Below, piece by piece: positions 17,369 to 25,814 of a DNA stretch of 64,000 nucleotides. Source of the stretch: Aequorivita aurantiaca. GTDB lineage: Bacteria; Bacteroidota; Bacteroidia; Flavobacteriales; Flavobacteriaceae. Numbering within the stretch: position 1 is the stretch's first letter; the number at the start of each line of letters is the position of its first letter. The notes beneath the pieces were generated by a model that worked only from the letters and a program-made list of their open reading frames with translations, searched no databases and had not been told where the DNA came from. Position numbers and translations under genes: made by a program. The DNA lies in assembly GCF_030410135.1 (NCBI RefSeq), contig NZ_JAUGQQ010000008.1:29611-93610 (forward strand). The letters are read 5' to 3'.

Positions 17369-19906
17369 TTATGAAATATAATTCCAAATATTCCGATATT
17401 TCACAAGTTGAGCGTAGGTATTTTTAATAGGAATATTTTCTTCCGAAGAAAGGTTTGGGTCAGTTTTTAACGTTTGCGAAGCATAGCTTCGGGCAATCTT
17501 TAATATTTCGGAATCCTTCACTATATCTGCAATTCGAAGGTTTAAAACGCCGCTTTGTTGCGTTCCCATCAAATCGCCGGGACCGCGCAGTTTTAGATCT
17601 ACTTCAGCAATTTCAAATCCGTCGCTGGTTCTAACCATGGTTTCCAAACGGATTTTTGCATCCGCGGAAAGTTTGTGGCTAGTCATTAATATGCAATAAC
17701 TCTGATCCGCACCTCGGCCAACTCTTCCGCGCAATTGGTGCAGTTGTGAAAGCCCGAAACGTTCCGCACTTTCAATAATCATCACGCTGGCGTTTGGCAC
17801 ATTTACGCCAACTTCAATAACCGTTGTGGCTACCATAATTTGTGTTTCTCCTTTAATGAAGCGGTTCATCTCATATTCTTTATCGGCAGATTTCATTTGC
17901 CCGTGAACTATGGAAACTTGGTAATTCGGTTGCGGAAATTCACGCACAATACTCTCGTATCCATCCATCAAATCCTTATAATCCATCTTCTCACTTTCCT
18001 GTATCAAAGGGTACACAATATACACCTGCCGACCCTTCGAAATTTCGTCCTTAATAAAGCGAAAAACTTTCAGCCTATTTGCATCAAATCGATGCACGGT
18101 TTTGATGTCTTTTCTGCCTGGCGGAAGCTCGTCAATTACGCTAATATCGAGGTCGCCATAAATGCTCATGGCCAGGGTGCGGGGGATGGGGGTGGCGGTC
18201 ATAATTAGCACGTGTGGGGGAATAGCCCCTCCAACCTCCCCCAAGGGGAGGCTTTTTAAAGTTGTCTCAATTGTTTTTATTGAAGTATCAATGTTGCCTA
18301 TTATTTCTTCGTTGGTGAAACGTAGTATTTTAAACCCGAGTTCTATTAAAATCTGTGTCCTTAACTCATCAACCTCTTTTTGTTGCGGATGGTTGTGATA
18401 GCCACCATCTACTTCAACCACAAGCTTCTTTTCGAGACAGACAAAATCTACGATAAATTCATCAATTATATGTTGTCTTCTAAATTTAAAATCAAGCTTT
18501 TTAGTCCTTAAACATTCCCATAAAATGGCTTCGGCTTGGGTGGGTTGTTTTTTGTTTTTTTGCTGAAGCTCTTTCAGTAATTTATAAGTAGACGGTCTAG
18601 CCGTCATATATTTTTTGCGCACTTCGGCTTCCTCCCTTTGGGAGGATTGAGGTGGGCTACCTTTATGCCAAAGTTTACTTCTTTGCTCCACTCCAAAACG
18701 GTGCTGTTCGTCCACAATTGCAAGCCCTAAATTTTTAAATTTTACCTTATCCTCGAGCAGCGCGTGAGTACCAATTAGGATGTTTAATTCACCATTTTCC
18801 AATTTTTCATGGATTTCTTTTCTTTTTGAAGTTTTGGTTGAGCCCGTTAGTATTTCAATACTGGTGTTCAGTTTGTTACACATTTCAACCAAACCGTTAT
18901 AATGCTGTACTGACAAAATTTCAGTTGGCGCCATTAAACAGGCTTGAAAACCGTTGTCAAGTGCTATTAACATTGACATTAGCGCCACAATGGTTTTCCC
19001 AGAACCCACATCGCCTTGCAAAAGCCGATTCATTTGTGCGTTACTTCCCAAATCGTTGCGGATTTCTTTCAGTACACGCTTCTGTGCTTCGGTCAATTCA
19101 AAGGGTAAATGTTCCGAAAAAAAGGTGTTGAAATTATGCCCTATTTTGTCAAAAGTATAGCCCTTAATTTTTGATTTATGGAGGAGGTTTTTCCGAATTA
19201 ATTGCAGTTGAATGTAGAACAATTCCTCAAATTTTAATCGGTATTGCGCCCGTGCTAAATGCGTCTGACTTTTGGGAAAATGTATGTTGAAAAGTGCCTC
19301 CGTTTTTGAGGCCAATTTTAGCTGATCCAAAAGTGGTTTTGAGAGGGTTTCGGAGAAGGCATTTTTGGTCTCCAAAAACAACTGTTGCATCAGTGAATTT
19401 ATCACCCGATTTGTGATGCCGCTATTCGCTAATTTTTCAGTGGAAGGATATACGGGTTGCATTGCCGAACGAATACTTTTTTCGTGGGCATCGAGCAATT
19501 CCATTTCGGGGTGTGGCATAGAAAAACTGCCATTGAAAAAATTCGTTCTTCCGAAAATCACATACGGCACATTCAACTTCAAATTCTCGCGAATCCATTT
19601 TTGTCCGCGGAACCAAACCAATTCCATCGTGCCCGTTTCGTCAATGAAAGTGGCGACCAACCGTTTTCCTTTTTTCTGCTCAACCGTTTTAATATGGGTA
19701 ATTTTCCCAATAATCTGAACTTCAGCATTAGTCTGCTGAAGTTGGCCAATTTTGTAGTATTGCGTTCTATCGAGATAACGATTCGGAAAGAGATTCAGCA
19801 AATCCTGAAACGTGTGGATGCCCAGCTCTTTTTTCAGCAAATCCGCACGGTTTGGGCCGACGCCTTTTAGATAATCTATGGGAGTTTGCAGGAAATTTGC
19901 GTTCAT
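17369..19906 (-). CDS. recG: ATP-dependent DNA helicase RecG carrying an in-frame DUF559 nuclease-like insertion
   Basis: RecG remodels stalled replication forks and Holliday junctions. The 845 residues have the wedge/OB region at about 60-150, Walker A QGDVGSGKT at 298-305, motif II VDEQHRFG at 398-405, motif III TATPIPRT at 570-577 and the C-terminal RGRVGRG. Residues 417-561 (exactly 145) are foreign to RecG: they encode a DUF559/Vsr-like domain between motifs II and III. Without them the protein is 700 residues, the normal RecG length, and KLWHKG joins IPPHVLIMTATP as expected. The frame is kept throughout and all helicase motifs are present, so the gene may still make an active, enlarged helicase. 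Whether the insert is tolerated as a surface loop or is harmful is not known. Confidence 0.93.
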   Translation of the reverse strand: MNANFLQTPIDYLKGVGPNRADLLKKELGIHTFQDLLNLFPNRYLDRTQYYKIGQLQQTNAEVQIIGKITHIKTVEQKKGKRLVATFIDETGTMELVWFRGQKWIRENLKLNVPYVIFGRTNFFNGSFSMPHPEMELLDAHEKSIRSAMQPVYPSTEKLANSGITNRVINSLMQQLFLETKNAFSETLSKPLLDQLKLASKTEALFNIHFPKSQTHLARAQYRLKFEELFYIQLQLIRKNLLHKSKIKGYTFDKIGHNFNTFFSEHLPFELTEAQKRVLKEIRNDLGSNAQMNRLLQGDVGSGKTIVALMSMLIALDNGFQACLMAPTEILSVQHYNGLVEMCNKLNTSIEILTGSTKTSKRKEIHEKLENGELNILIGTHALLEDKVKFKNLGLAIVDEQHRFGVEQRSKLWHKGSPPQSSQREEAEVRKKYMTARPSTYKLLKELQQKNKKQPTQAEAILWECLRTKKLDFKFRRQHIIDEFIVDFVCLEKKLVVEVDGGYHNHPQQKEVDELRTQILIELGFKILRFTNEEIIGNIDTSIKTIETTLKSLPLGEVGGAIPPHVLIMTATPIPRTLAMSIYGDLDISVIDELPPGRKDIKTVHRFDANRLKVFRFIKDEISKGRQVYIVYPLIQESEKMDYKDLMDGYESIVREFPQPNYQVSIVHGQMKSADKEYEMNRFIKGETQIMVATTVIEVGVNVPNASVMIIESAERFGLSQLHQLRGRVGRGADQSYCILMTSHKLSADAKIRLETMVRTSDGFEIAEVDLKLRGPGDLMGTQQSGVLNLRIADIVKDSEILKIARSYASQTLKTDPNLSSEENIPIKNTYAQLVKYRNIWNYIS
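18224..18258. repeat. inverted terminal repeat of the recG cassette, left end
   Basis: Begins AGCCCCTCCAA and contains a hairpin: CCTCCCC (18235-18241), loop CAA, GGGGAGG (18245-18251). It matches the reverse complement of the right end (AGCCCACCTCAATCC...) at most positions. Confidence 0.75.
18625..18658. repeat. inverted terminal repeat of the recG cassette, right end
   Basis: Contains the hairpin CCTCCC (18631-18636), loop TTT, GGGAGG (18640-18645), and ends in ATTGAGGTGGGCT. It is read in the opposite sense to the left end, so the pair forms terminal inverted repeats with internal palindromes. Confidence 0.75.
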
Positions 19907-19996
19907 AAAACGAAAATACTAATTCCCGCCAAGTCGTGAATCCCATTGATTGAAAATTTGTAATTTGCTTACTCATAAAATTTTTCCCTTCTTAAA

Positions 19997-22051
19997 ATGA
20001 ACAAATTTCTTATAACGTTTCTTTTTTCAAGTTTTACAGTATTTGCGCAACAAACTGATGTTGTGGATTTTTTGAAGATTGAGGCTTTGATTAAGCCGGA
20101 TGCTGCTGAAAAAAAAATAGCAGGTCGATTTGTAGCTACTTTTAAACTGTTGAAAGAAACGGATTCCGTTTTTATGGATGCTGTTAATATTCAAATAAAT
20201 GATGTTGAAACTAAAAATTTCAAAATATCTTCTGATGAAAAGAAGGTTTGGTTTGTGGGAAACTTTGAAAAAGGAAAAACTTATACGGCAGATTTATGGT
20301 ACAGTATGAATCCAAAACAAACACTTTATTTTTTCGAGGATCAAATCTGGACGCAGGGCCAAGGAAAGTACACATCACATTGGTTGCCGAGCATCGACGA
20401 TGTAAATGATAAAATTGAATTTGATTTAAAAATACTCGCTCCGGTCAATAAAACTGTAATCGCGAATGGAAAATTGACTGAAATTGAAAATGATTCGCTT
20501 GGGCAGATGTATAATTTCGATATGAAAGAACCAATGTCCAGCTATTTGGTAGCCTTCGCAATCGGTGATTTTGATAAAAAAGAACTCGTTTCAAATTCTG
20601 GAATTCCCATTGAATTGTATTACAAACCATCGGATTCCTTAAAGGTTGAACCAACGTATCGCCACAGCAAACAGATTTTTGATTTTTTGGAAACTGAAAT
20701 CGGCATTGCGTATCCGTGGCAGAATTATAAGCAAGTTCCCGTTCGCGATTTTCTGTATGCTGGGATGGAAAACACCACCGCAACCTTCTTTTCCGAAGCG
20801 TTTGTGGTTGATTCCATTGGCTTCGACGATAGAAATTATATAAATGTAAACGCCCACGAACTCGCCCACCAATGGTTTGGGAATTTGATAACAGCTACGG
20901 CAGACACACATCACTGGCTGCAGGAAGGGTTTGCAACATATTATGCTTTGCTTGCGGAAAAAGATGTATTCGGAGAAGATTATTTTTCCTGGCAATTATA
21001 CCGAACCGCTGAGCAATTAAAGGCATTGAGCGACGAAGGCAAAGGGGAATCGCTATTGAACCCTAAAGCAAGTTCGCTTACATTTTACCAAAAAGGAGCG
21101 TGGGCGCTTCATATTTTGCGGGAGAAAATAGGGGATGAGGCTTTTAAAACTGCTGTCAAAAACTATTTGGAAAAATACAAATTCAACAATGTTTCCACGG
21201 ATGATTTTTTGAATGAAGTGAAATCAGTTTCACAAATAGATATTACCGATTTTGAAAATAATTGGCTGAAACAAAGCGCTTTTCAAAGTGAGGAAGCGTA
21301 TCAATCCCTAATGAAATCTTCGTTTATCAAAAAATATTTCGAAGTTTCCGCGCTTCGTGCAGTTCCTTTTTCCAATAAAAAAAATCAATTAAAAACGGCG
21401 CTCACTTTTCCGAATGATTTTATTGGGCAGGAAGCGGTTTTTCAATTGGTGGACGAGCCAATTGCTGAAACACTTCCGCTATACAAAACGGCATTTGAAA
21501 GCAATAATCTGTATGTCCGTCAGGCCGTGGCGCTTTCTTTGCAAACCATTCCGAAGGAACTTCAAACGGAATATGAAAGTTTGTTGAATGACGATTCCTA
21601 TGTAACAATTGAAACTGCCCTTTATCAACTTTGGATGCAATTTCCCGAAAAGCGATTTGAATATCTCAATAAAATCATGGGCATGGAAGGTTTTCAAAAT
21701 AAAAATATTCGGCAGCTTTGGCTGGCTTTGGCAATTATCACCGACGGATACGAAAACCCCAAAAGGGAAAAATATATAAGCGAATTAAAAAATTATACTT
21801 CAACGGATTTTAGTTTCGAAATCCGCGAAAAAGCATTTGAATTTGTAAACGAGCTTCAAATCTGGGACACGCAAACGCTGAAAAATTTGGTGGAAGCCTG
21901 CGTGCATCCCACTTGGCGCTTCGCAAAAATTTCAAAAGCACTTTTGAATAATTTACTTCAAAGTAAAAAATACTATGAACAGGTTAAGATTTTGGGCAGA
22001 CAGGTTTCTGAAATTGGAGCGAGTTATTTAAATTCCATTTTAAAGGAATGA
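19997..22051 (+). CDS. M1 family aminopeptidase
   Basis: Exported zinc aminopeptidase of 684 residues with signal peptide MNKFLITFLFSSFTVFAQ. The zinc motif HELAH is at 287-291 (NAHELAHQWFG), the third ligand is in LQEGFATYYALLAEKD, and the exopeptidase motif is YAGMENTTATFF about 35 residues before. The C-terminal part (about 450-680) is a helical repeat region as in other M1 enzymes, somewhat shorter than in ERAP-type members. It is probably periplasmic and trims peptides for nutrition. It stands alone, divergent from recG across 90 bp. Confidence 0.93.
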   Translation: MNKFLITFLFSSFTVFAQQTDVVDFLKIEALIKPDAAEKKIAGRFVATFKLLKETDSVFMDAVNIQINDVETKNFKISSDEKKVWFVGNFEKGKTYTADLWYSMNPKQTLYFFEDQIWTQGQGKYTSHWLPSIDDVNDKIEFDLKILAPVNKTVIANGKLTEIENDSLGQMYNFDMKEPMSSYLVAFAIGDFDKKELVSNSGIPIELYYKPSDSLKVEPTYRHSKQIFDFLETEIGIAYPWQNYKQVPVRDFLYAGMENTTATFFSEAFVVDSIGFDDRNYINVNAHELAHQWFGNLITATADTHHWLQEGFATYYALLAEKDVFGEDYFSWQLYRTAEQLKALSDEGKGESLLNPKASSLTFYQKGAWALHILREKIGDEAFKTAVKNYLEKYKFNNVSTDDFLNEVKSVSQIDITDFENNWLKQSAFQSEEAYQSLMKSSFIKKYFEVSALRAVPFSNKKNQLKTALTFPNDFIGQEAVFQLVDEPIAETLPLYKTAFESNNLYVRQAVALSLQTIPKELQTEYESLLNDDSYVTIETALYQLWMQFPEKRFEYLNKIMGMEGFQNKNIRQLWLALAIITDGYENPKREKYISELKNYTSTDFSFEIREKAFEFVNELQIWDTQTLKNLVEACVHPTWRFAKISKALLNNLLQSKKYYEQVKILGRQVSEIGASYLNSILKE

Positions 22052-22369
22052 ACGCACAGCTTTTGCATAGATAATCCTAATTGTCGCGACCGTACGCATA
22101 TTGTTTTCATTCTGGCTCGTAATTACTAAAGTTTATAACCATTAGTTGTCTGAAAGACCACACACAACGTTGAAAAAATTCTTCGAATTTAACTTAGGGG
22201 GAAATCCCCCTTTTTTTCAGGTTTTTCCCTGTTTTTTATGTCAAAACATTATTTAAGGTGTTGATTATCAATAAGAAAATTGTATTTTCATTCGAAGTTG
22301 AAAAACACCCTCTTTCAAACTAATTAATTTGTAATTACATTTATGCCACAACCAAAAAATTTTTCTATT
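22052..22369. other. 318-bp gene-free leader before the lipoprotein/two-component genes
   Basis: No plausible gene is seen. It holds the GGGGG-AAAT-CCCCC palindrome with a T-run at 22197-22217 and otherwise AT-rich sequence. A short in-frame ATG at 22343 precedes the chosen lipoprotein start. Confidence 0.6.
22197..22217 (+). terminator. hairpin with T-run after the M1 peptidase gene, or operator
   Basis: GGGGG (22197-22201), loop AAAT, CCCCC (22206-22210), then seven T. It fits a rho-independent terminator for the M1 gene about 145 bp upstream. A perfect short palindrome in the leader of an operon ending in a LuxR-type regulator could also be an operator. Confidence 0.5.
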
Positions 22370-23053
22370 ATGAAAACAAAATTTTCCTTCCGATTTCTGC
22401 TTATGCTTTTTACCATTTTTATGTTTATTGGCTGCCAAGATCCGTCTTCACATCCGCCGTATGAAGGGCCACCAAAGGATCATATTATTTCCGTTGCCCA
22501 AGCTCAAGAAATGTACAATGCCTATTCCGAGCGGCGCATTCCTATTATTCAGGAATATGAAGACAGTTTATTATCAGATGGTTCCAAGTTTGAGCCCACA
22601 CGTTACGCAGAATATGATCTCGAAACAATAAAACAGTATATTGCTTTTATAGAGCACGAAGCAAAACGTGCCAATGTTAGCATTAATACACTTCGCTTCT
22701 ACCTTTCAAATTACCCCAATAGTACCAAATTCTTAAATGGCGATCCGGTTAAATATACTAGAAGAAATAGCATTTTCGTTGTTCCAACAACTGAATTGGG
22801 AGGGGAGAACGTGGGGTTCTCTGTTGAAGAAATAAACGGTAATTTTTCTGCGGTTCCAATAAATAGAGAAATTTCCAATCCTAGGGAAAACCGCGGCAAA
22901 ACCAATGCAAATTCAACATTGCAAACAAACGAAGCAGGATTTTTTATGTCCAATAATGCAGCTGCCCAAGGTGGCGGAACAACCAGTTTGATTTTGAACG
23001 ATGGCCAATTGGCACCGCCCCCGCCCACTATTGATTTCGGCCATAACCATTAG
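22370..23053 (+). CDS. hypothetical lipoprotein
   Basis: A 227-residue protein I do not recognise. From the ATG at 22370 it has a lipoprotein signal (MKTKFSFRF, hydrophobic run, FIGC with the lipidated cysteine at 22). An ATG nine codons upstream would spoil the signal. The body is polar with no known motif: a stretch about residues 40-110 looks helical (AQEMYNAYSERRIPIIQEYED), and the tail is rich in N, G and P, ending PPPPTIDFGHNH. It is followed 24 bp later by a membrane protein, a histidine kinase and a response regulator in the same direction, so it may be part of, or sensed by, that signalling unit. That link is inference. Confidence 0.7.
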   Translation: MKTKFSFRFLLMLFTIFMFIGCQDPSSHPPYEGPPKDHIISVAQAQEMYNAYSERRIPIIQEYEDSLLSDGSKFEPTRYAEYDLETIKQYIAFIEHEAKRANVSINTLRFYLSNYPNSTKFLNGDPVKYTRRNSIFVVPTTELGGENVGFSVEEINGNFSAVPINREISNPRENRGKTNANSTLQTNEAGFFMSNNAAAQGGGTTSLILNDGQLAPPPPTIDFGHNH

Positions 23054-23077
23054 GGTCGTCAGTCCAACCAGATTGTC

Positions 23078-23725
23078 GTGGAAGCAGTTTTAAAAATACT
23101 TGAGAATTCCTTTATGGCATTATATGTCATTGTGTTTATTATAGCGCTTTTTAAATTACCCTTATATAAACATACTCCGCTCAAGTTTTTGCCGGTCATT
23201 CTTTTTATCACTATTGCCACGGAATATGTGGGATATTTCATTAAATATGATTTTCTGCGCATAAATTATTTCGTTTTCAACCTATATTATTTAATTCATT
23301 TTTCATTTTTCTTTTACGTTTTTATGGCAATAATTGACGATGGGAGGTTCAAACAATATATTAGAATTGGGATGGGAATATTTTTGCTTTTTTTCTTAAG
23401 CGATTTATTTTTCACTGGTATTGGTACCGATTCCTTTGCCAAAACATATATTGCCGGGGCCGGGATTTTGGTTTTCTGTATAATTCTTTATTACATAAAT
23501 ATTCTACAATCCTACTTAGTTCTGGTGGTGAAGAATGATCTTTTGTTTTGGATTAGCGTGGGTCTTTTTCTTTTTTATATTGGTTATATTCCCATTAAAA
23601 TCATAAAAACCTGGTTTTATAAACCCGATAGTTTTTTTGAGTTTTTACTGGTAATTCAGTTTTCGCTAATAATCATAATGTATTTGTTCTTTTTGACGGG
23701 ATTTTTATGGATGAAAAAGAGATAA
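23078..23725 (+). CDS. multi-spanning membrane protein upstream of a histidine kinase
   Basis: A 215-residue integral membrane protein with about six or seven hydrophobic spans separated by short loops (for example SFMALYVIVFIIALFKL, FLPVILFITIATEYVGYF, FWISVGLFLFYIGYIPI). No enzymatic motif is seen. The start is taken as the GTG at 23078; the ATG at 23114 would cut into the first span. Its end overlaps the histidine kinase gene by 19 bp (FLWMKKR stop), so the two are translationally coupled. This protein probably supplies the membrane sensor for the kinase, which has only a single anchor helix; this is inferred from context. Confidence 0.75.
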   Translation: MEAVLKILENSFMALYVIVFIIALFKLPLYKHTPLKFLPVILFITIATEYVGYFIKYDFLRINYFVFNLYYLIHFSFFFYVFMAIIDDGRFKQYIRIGMGIFLLFFLSDLFFTGIGTDSFAKTYIAGAGILVFCIILYYINILQSYLVLVVKNDLLFWISVGLFLFYIGYIPIKIIKTWFYKPDSFFEFLLVIQFSLIIIMYLFFLTGFLWMKKR

Positions 23726-24459
23726 TAGTAATTGCTGCCATAGCCATCCCTATATCACTAGTGATTATAGTTATAGTATTGTTCAGTGTTTTTGCGCGAA
23801 GAAAGAACAGGCTCCTGCAAGAACAGGAAGCGGCGAAGAAGGAATTTGAACGTGAACTGGCAGAATCGCAAATAGAAATTAGGGAAGAAACGCTGCGAAA
23901 CATAAGTTGGGAACTGCATGATAATATAGGACAATTGATGACCCTCGCCAAAATCCAGGCCCAAATGTCCCTGGAAAAGCCCGAGATGATGGTAGAGGTT
24001 TCGGAAACCATCGGAACGGGAATTGATGAGCTCCGCGCACTTTCAAAGTTGATAAATCCCGAAGCATTAAAAAGTCTTAGTTTGAAGGAAGCAGTAGGTA
24101 TGGAGATTGACCGATTTAACCGATTAAAATTTATAGCCGCGAAATTGACGGTGGAAGGAATCGTAACCCCTATTGAGGCAAACACACAAATTATACTTTT
24201 TAGGATTTTACAGGAATTTTTTTCAAACACCATTAAACATTCAAGAGCATCCGAGTTAAGTGTGGTGTTGGATTATACGGACAATAAATTGGCAATAACA
24301 GCCGCTGATAATGGCATCGGTTTCGAAAAGAATGATGATTTTATGGGTATAGGCTTGAAAAATATGACAACACGAGCAAAGCTTATCAATTCCACCCTAA
24401 GAATTAATTCTGAAAAAGGGAAAGGAACAGCCTTGTATTTGGAGTGTATATTTAATTGA
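23707..24459 (+). CDS. sensor histidine kinase (NarX/LiaS-like HisKA_3 type)
   Basis: A 250-residue kinase with one N-terminal membrane helix (residues 6-30), a short charged coiled coil (about 35-65), the HisKA_3 box with phospho-accepting H71 in SWELHDNIGQLM, and a C-terminal HATPase with FFSNTIKHSRA (N box), AADNGIGF (G1) and GIGLKNMTTRAKLI (G2). There is no sensor domain of its own. It starts inside the end of the upstream membrane-protein gene, and a LuxR-type response regulator follows after 36 bp, so the three form one signal pathway. Confidence 0.92.
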   Translation: MDEKEIIVIAAIAIPISLVIIVIVLFSVFARRKNRLLQEQEAAKKEFERELAESQIEIREETLRNISWELHDNIGQLMTLAKIQAQMSLEKPEMMVEVSETIGTGIDELRALSKLINPEALKSLSLKEAVGMEIDRFNRLKFIAAKLTVEGIVTPIEANTQIILFRILQEFFSNTIKHSRASELSVVLDYTDNKLAITAADNGIGFEKNDDFMGIGLKNMTTRAKLINSTLRINSEKGKGTALYLECIFN

Positions 24460-24495
24460 CATTAGGTAAGGATACTTTCAAAAAAAAAAATAGAA

Positions 24496-25128
24496 ATGAA
24501 TTATTCCGTAGTAGTAGTTGATGACCATTATTTGCTATCACAAGCCATTGGAGGACTTGTGAATGAATTTGAAAATTTTAAAGTGCTATATCTTTGTAAA
24601 AACGGGCAAGAACTGTTGGATAAATTTAATGATCCACGGAAAATTCCAGATTTGGTGCTGATGGATATTAAAATGCCAATTCTAAATGGCATAGAAACCA
24701 CCGAAAGACTTCACAAGCAATTTCCCCAGGTTAATGTGCTGGCACTCTCCATTGAAGAAGACGAATACACGATTTTGAAGATGCTACGTGCCGGCGCAAA
24801 GGGATATTTAATGAAGGACACAAAAAAAGGAATTCTTGAAAAAGCGTTGTTGGAAGTAATGCAAAAAGGTCATTACTTTTCCAATTCAATATCGAAATTA
24901 ATAATAGATTCGGCCGAAAAAAAAATTGACACTGAAATTAAGGATAAGGAGCTGGAATTTATAAAACTAGCTTGCACGGAAATGAGCTATAAGGAAATTG
25001 CCGATGCCATGTGCTGTAGTTATAAAACCATTGAGGGTTATCGGGATTCCCTTTATAGAAAACTCGGTTTGAAAAATAGGATCGGGCTTATCCTTTTCGC
25101 CATCCAGCACAATATTTTTATTCCGTAG
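24496..25128 (+). CDS. LuxR/NarL family response regulator
   Basis: A 210-residue DNA-binding response regulator. The receiver domain (1-120) has the acidic pair D9-D10 and phosphorylation site D57 in LVLMDIKMP, and a K in LMKDTKKG. The C-terminal GerE-type helix-turn-helix covers about 145-205 (MSYKEIADAMCCSYKTIEGY). It is the last gene of the lipoprotein, membrane protein, kinase and regulator run, and is the obvious partner of the kinase 36 bp upstream. Target genes are unknown; its own operon leader holds a palindrome that could be a binding site. Confidence 0.93.
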   Translation: MNYSVVVVDDHYLLSQAIGGLVNEFENFKVLYLCKNGQELLDKFNDPRKIPDLVLMDIKMPILNGIETTERLHKQFPQVNVLALSIEEDEYTILKMLRAGAKGYLMKDTKKGILEKALLEVMQKGHYFSNSISKLIIDSAEKKIDTEIKDKELEFIKLACTEMSYKEIADAMCCSYKTIEGYRDSLYRKLGLKNRIGLILFAIQHNIFIP

Positions 25129-25142
25129 AAAATATTAAGCAT

Positions 25143-25667
25143 TTAAAAAAGTTCGCTTACTTCTTTTTTGATGTATGCCAACGCTTTTTGTGAAGGAGTA
25201 ATTTCTTCCATAAAATGTTGCAAAAGCCACTCCCGCATCTTATCTACATTTCCGTCCTTTTGGTGCATCGCACCCTGTCTAATAACGTGTATTGTGGCAT
25301 TCTTGGCAGCATTTATAAGATTCCAACATTCAGGGGAAACATAAATTTGTTGCGTTAGGTTATGCTCATATTCCTGTTCAATATTTTTAACAAGCAGGTT
25401 TTCATAATCGTCCTTTGAATCGGAAAATGGTTTTATACGAACCAACAGCTTGTTCGGATCAATTCTTTCAAGAAAAAGGGTTAGCCGCTCATAAGCCTGC
25501 AGCCGCAAGGGCAAAACTTGCTTTTGCGCCTCTTTTTGAACTAAATATCTTCTTCGTCCTTCCTCATTGGCGGTGTGTCCCTTAAAGAAAAAATAAGCTA
25601 TGATTCCCACAACAATGGCAGGCAACAAGTAAGCTACATAACTAATGATTTGAGTGGTCTGTTCCAT
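25143..25667 (-). CDS. small membrane-anchored protein (DUF7935-like)
   Basis: A 174-residue protein with one N-terminal membrane helix (IISYVAYLLPAIVVGIIAYFFF) followed by a cytoplasmic helical region containing PLRLQAYERLTLFLERIDP, a conserved pattern in a flavobacterial family I know as DUF7935. No catalytic motif is visible. It converges on the response regulator with only 14 bp between. A strong Bacteroidota promoter (TTG, 20 bp, TAAGTTTG) lies just upstream, so it is expressed as a single gene. The function is unknown. Confidence 0.8.
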   Translation of the reverse strand: MEQTTQIISYVAYLLPAIVVGIIAYFFFKGHTANEEGRRRYLVQKEAQKQVLPLRLQAYERLTLFLERIDPNKLLVRIKPFSDSKDDYENLLVKNIEQEYEHNLTQQIYVSPECWNLINAAKNATIHVIRQGAMHQKDGNVDKMREWLLQHFMEEITPSQKALAYIKKEVSELF

Positions 25668-25683
25668 AATTTTTTAAAGTGGA

Positions 25684-25714
25684 CAAACTTAATATGTTTT
25701 CGGCAACTGCACAA
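25684..25714 (-). promoter_or_regulatory. Bacteroidota promoter for the DUF7935-like gene
   Basis: On the minus strand, TTG (25714-25712), a 20-base spacer, and TAAGTTTG (25691-25684), a full match to TAnnTTTG, 16 bases before the ATG. Confidence 0.65.
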
Positions 25715-25814
25715 CTATTGGAAAATGTACCAAACCTACGGTGCCTTCAGAATAAAATTTTCAAATGGATTTTAAATTAAAAAAAATGTTTCTGCATTGT
25801 ATTGTAAACCTAAA

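Larger units (their letters stand above)
18224..18658 (-). mobile_element. 435-bp DUF559 cassette inserted in frame in recG
   Basis: The segment runs from GGGCT to AGCCC and has similar inverted ends of about 30 bp, each containing a small hairpin. Between the ends it encodes, on the minus strand, MTARPSTYKLLKEL... through a DUF559 domain (RecG numbering 433-550). The PD-(D/E)xK-like residues are D487 in FIVDFVC and E498/D500 in VVEVDGGYH, so the nuclease core looks intact. The translated repeat ends give SPPQSSQREEAE on one side and LPLGEVGGA on the other. The length, 145 codons exactly, keeps recG in frame. Boundaries are uncertain by a few bases because no clear target duplication is visible. 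It could be read as part of RecG or also as a short separate protein from the ATG at 18607. Confidence 0.8.

Noticed and set aside
18224..18658. The recG insertion as an intein
   Set aside because: No block-B TxxH, no C-terminal HN and no clear splicing residue at either edge. The inverted repeats at the ends and the DUF559 domain explain it better.
18224..18658. The recG insertion as a frameshift or broken gene
   Set aside because: The reading frame is open across the whole 845 codons and all helicase motifs are present in order.
22197..22217. Palindrome as proven LuxR binding site
   Set aside because: The T-run directly after it equally fits a terminator for the M1 gene; kept only as a possibility.
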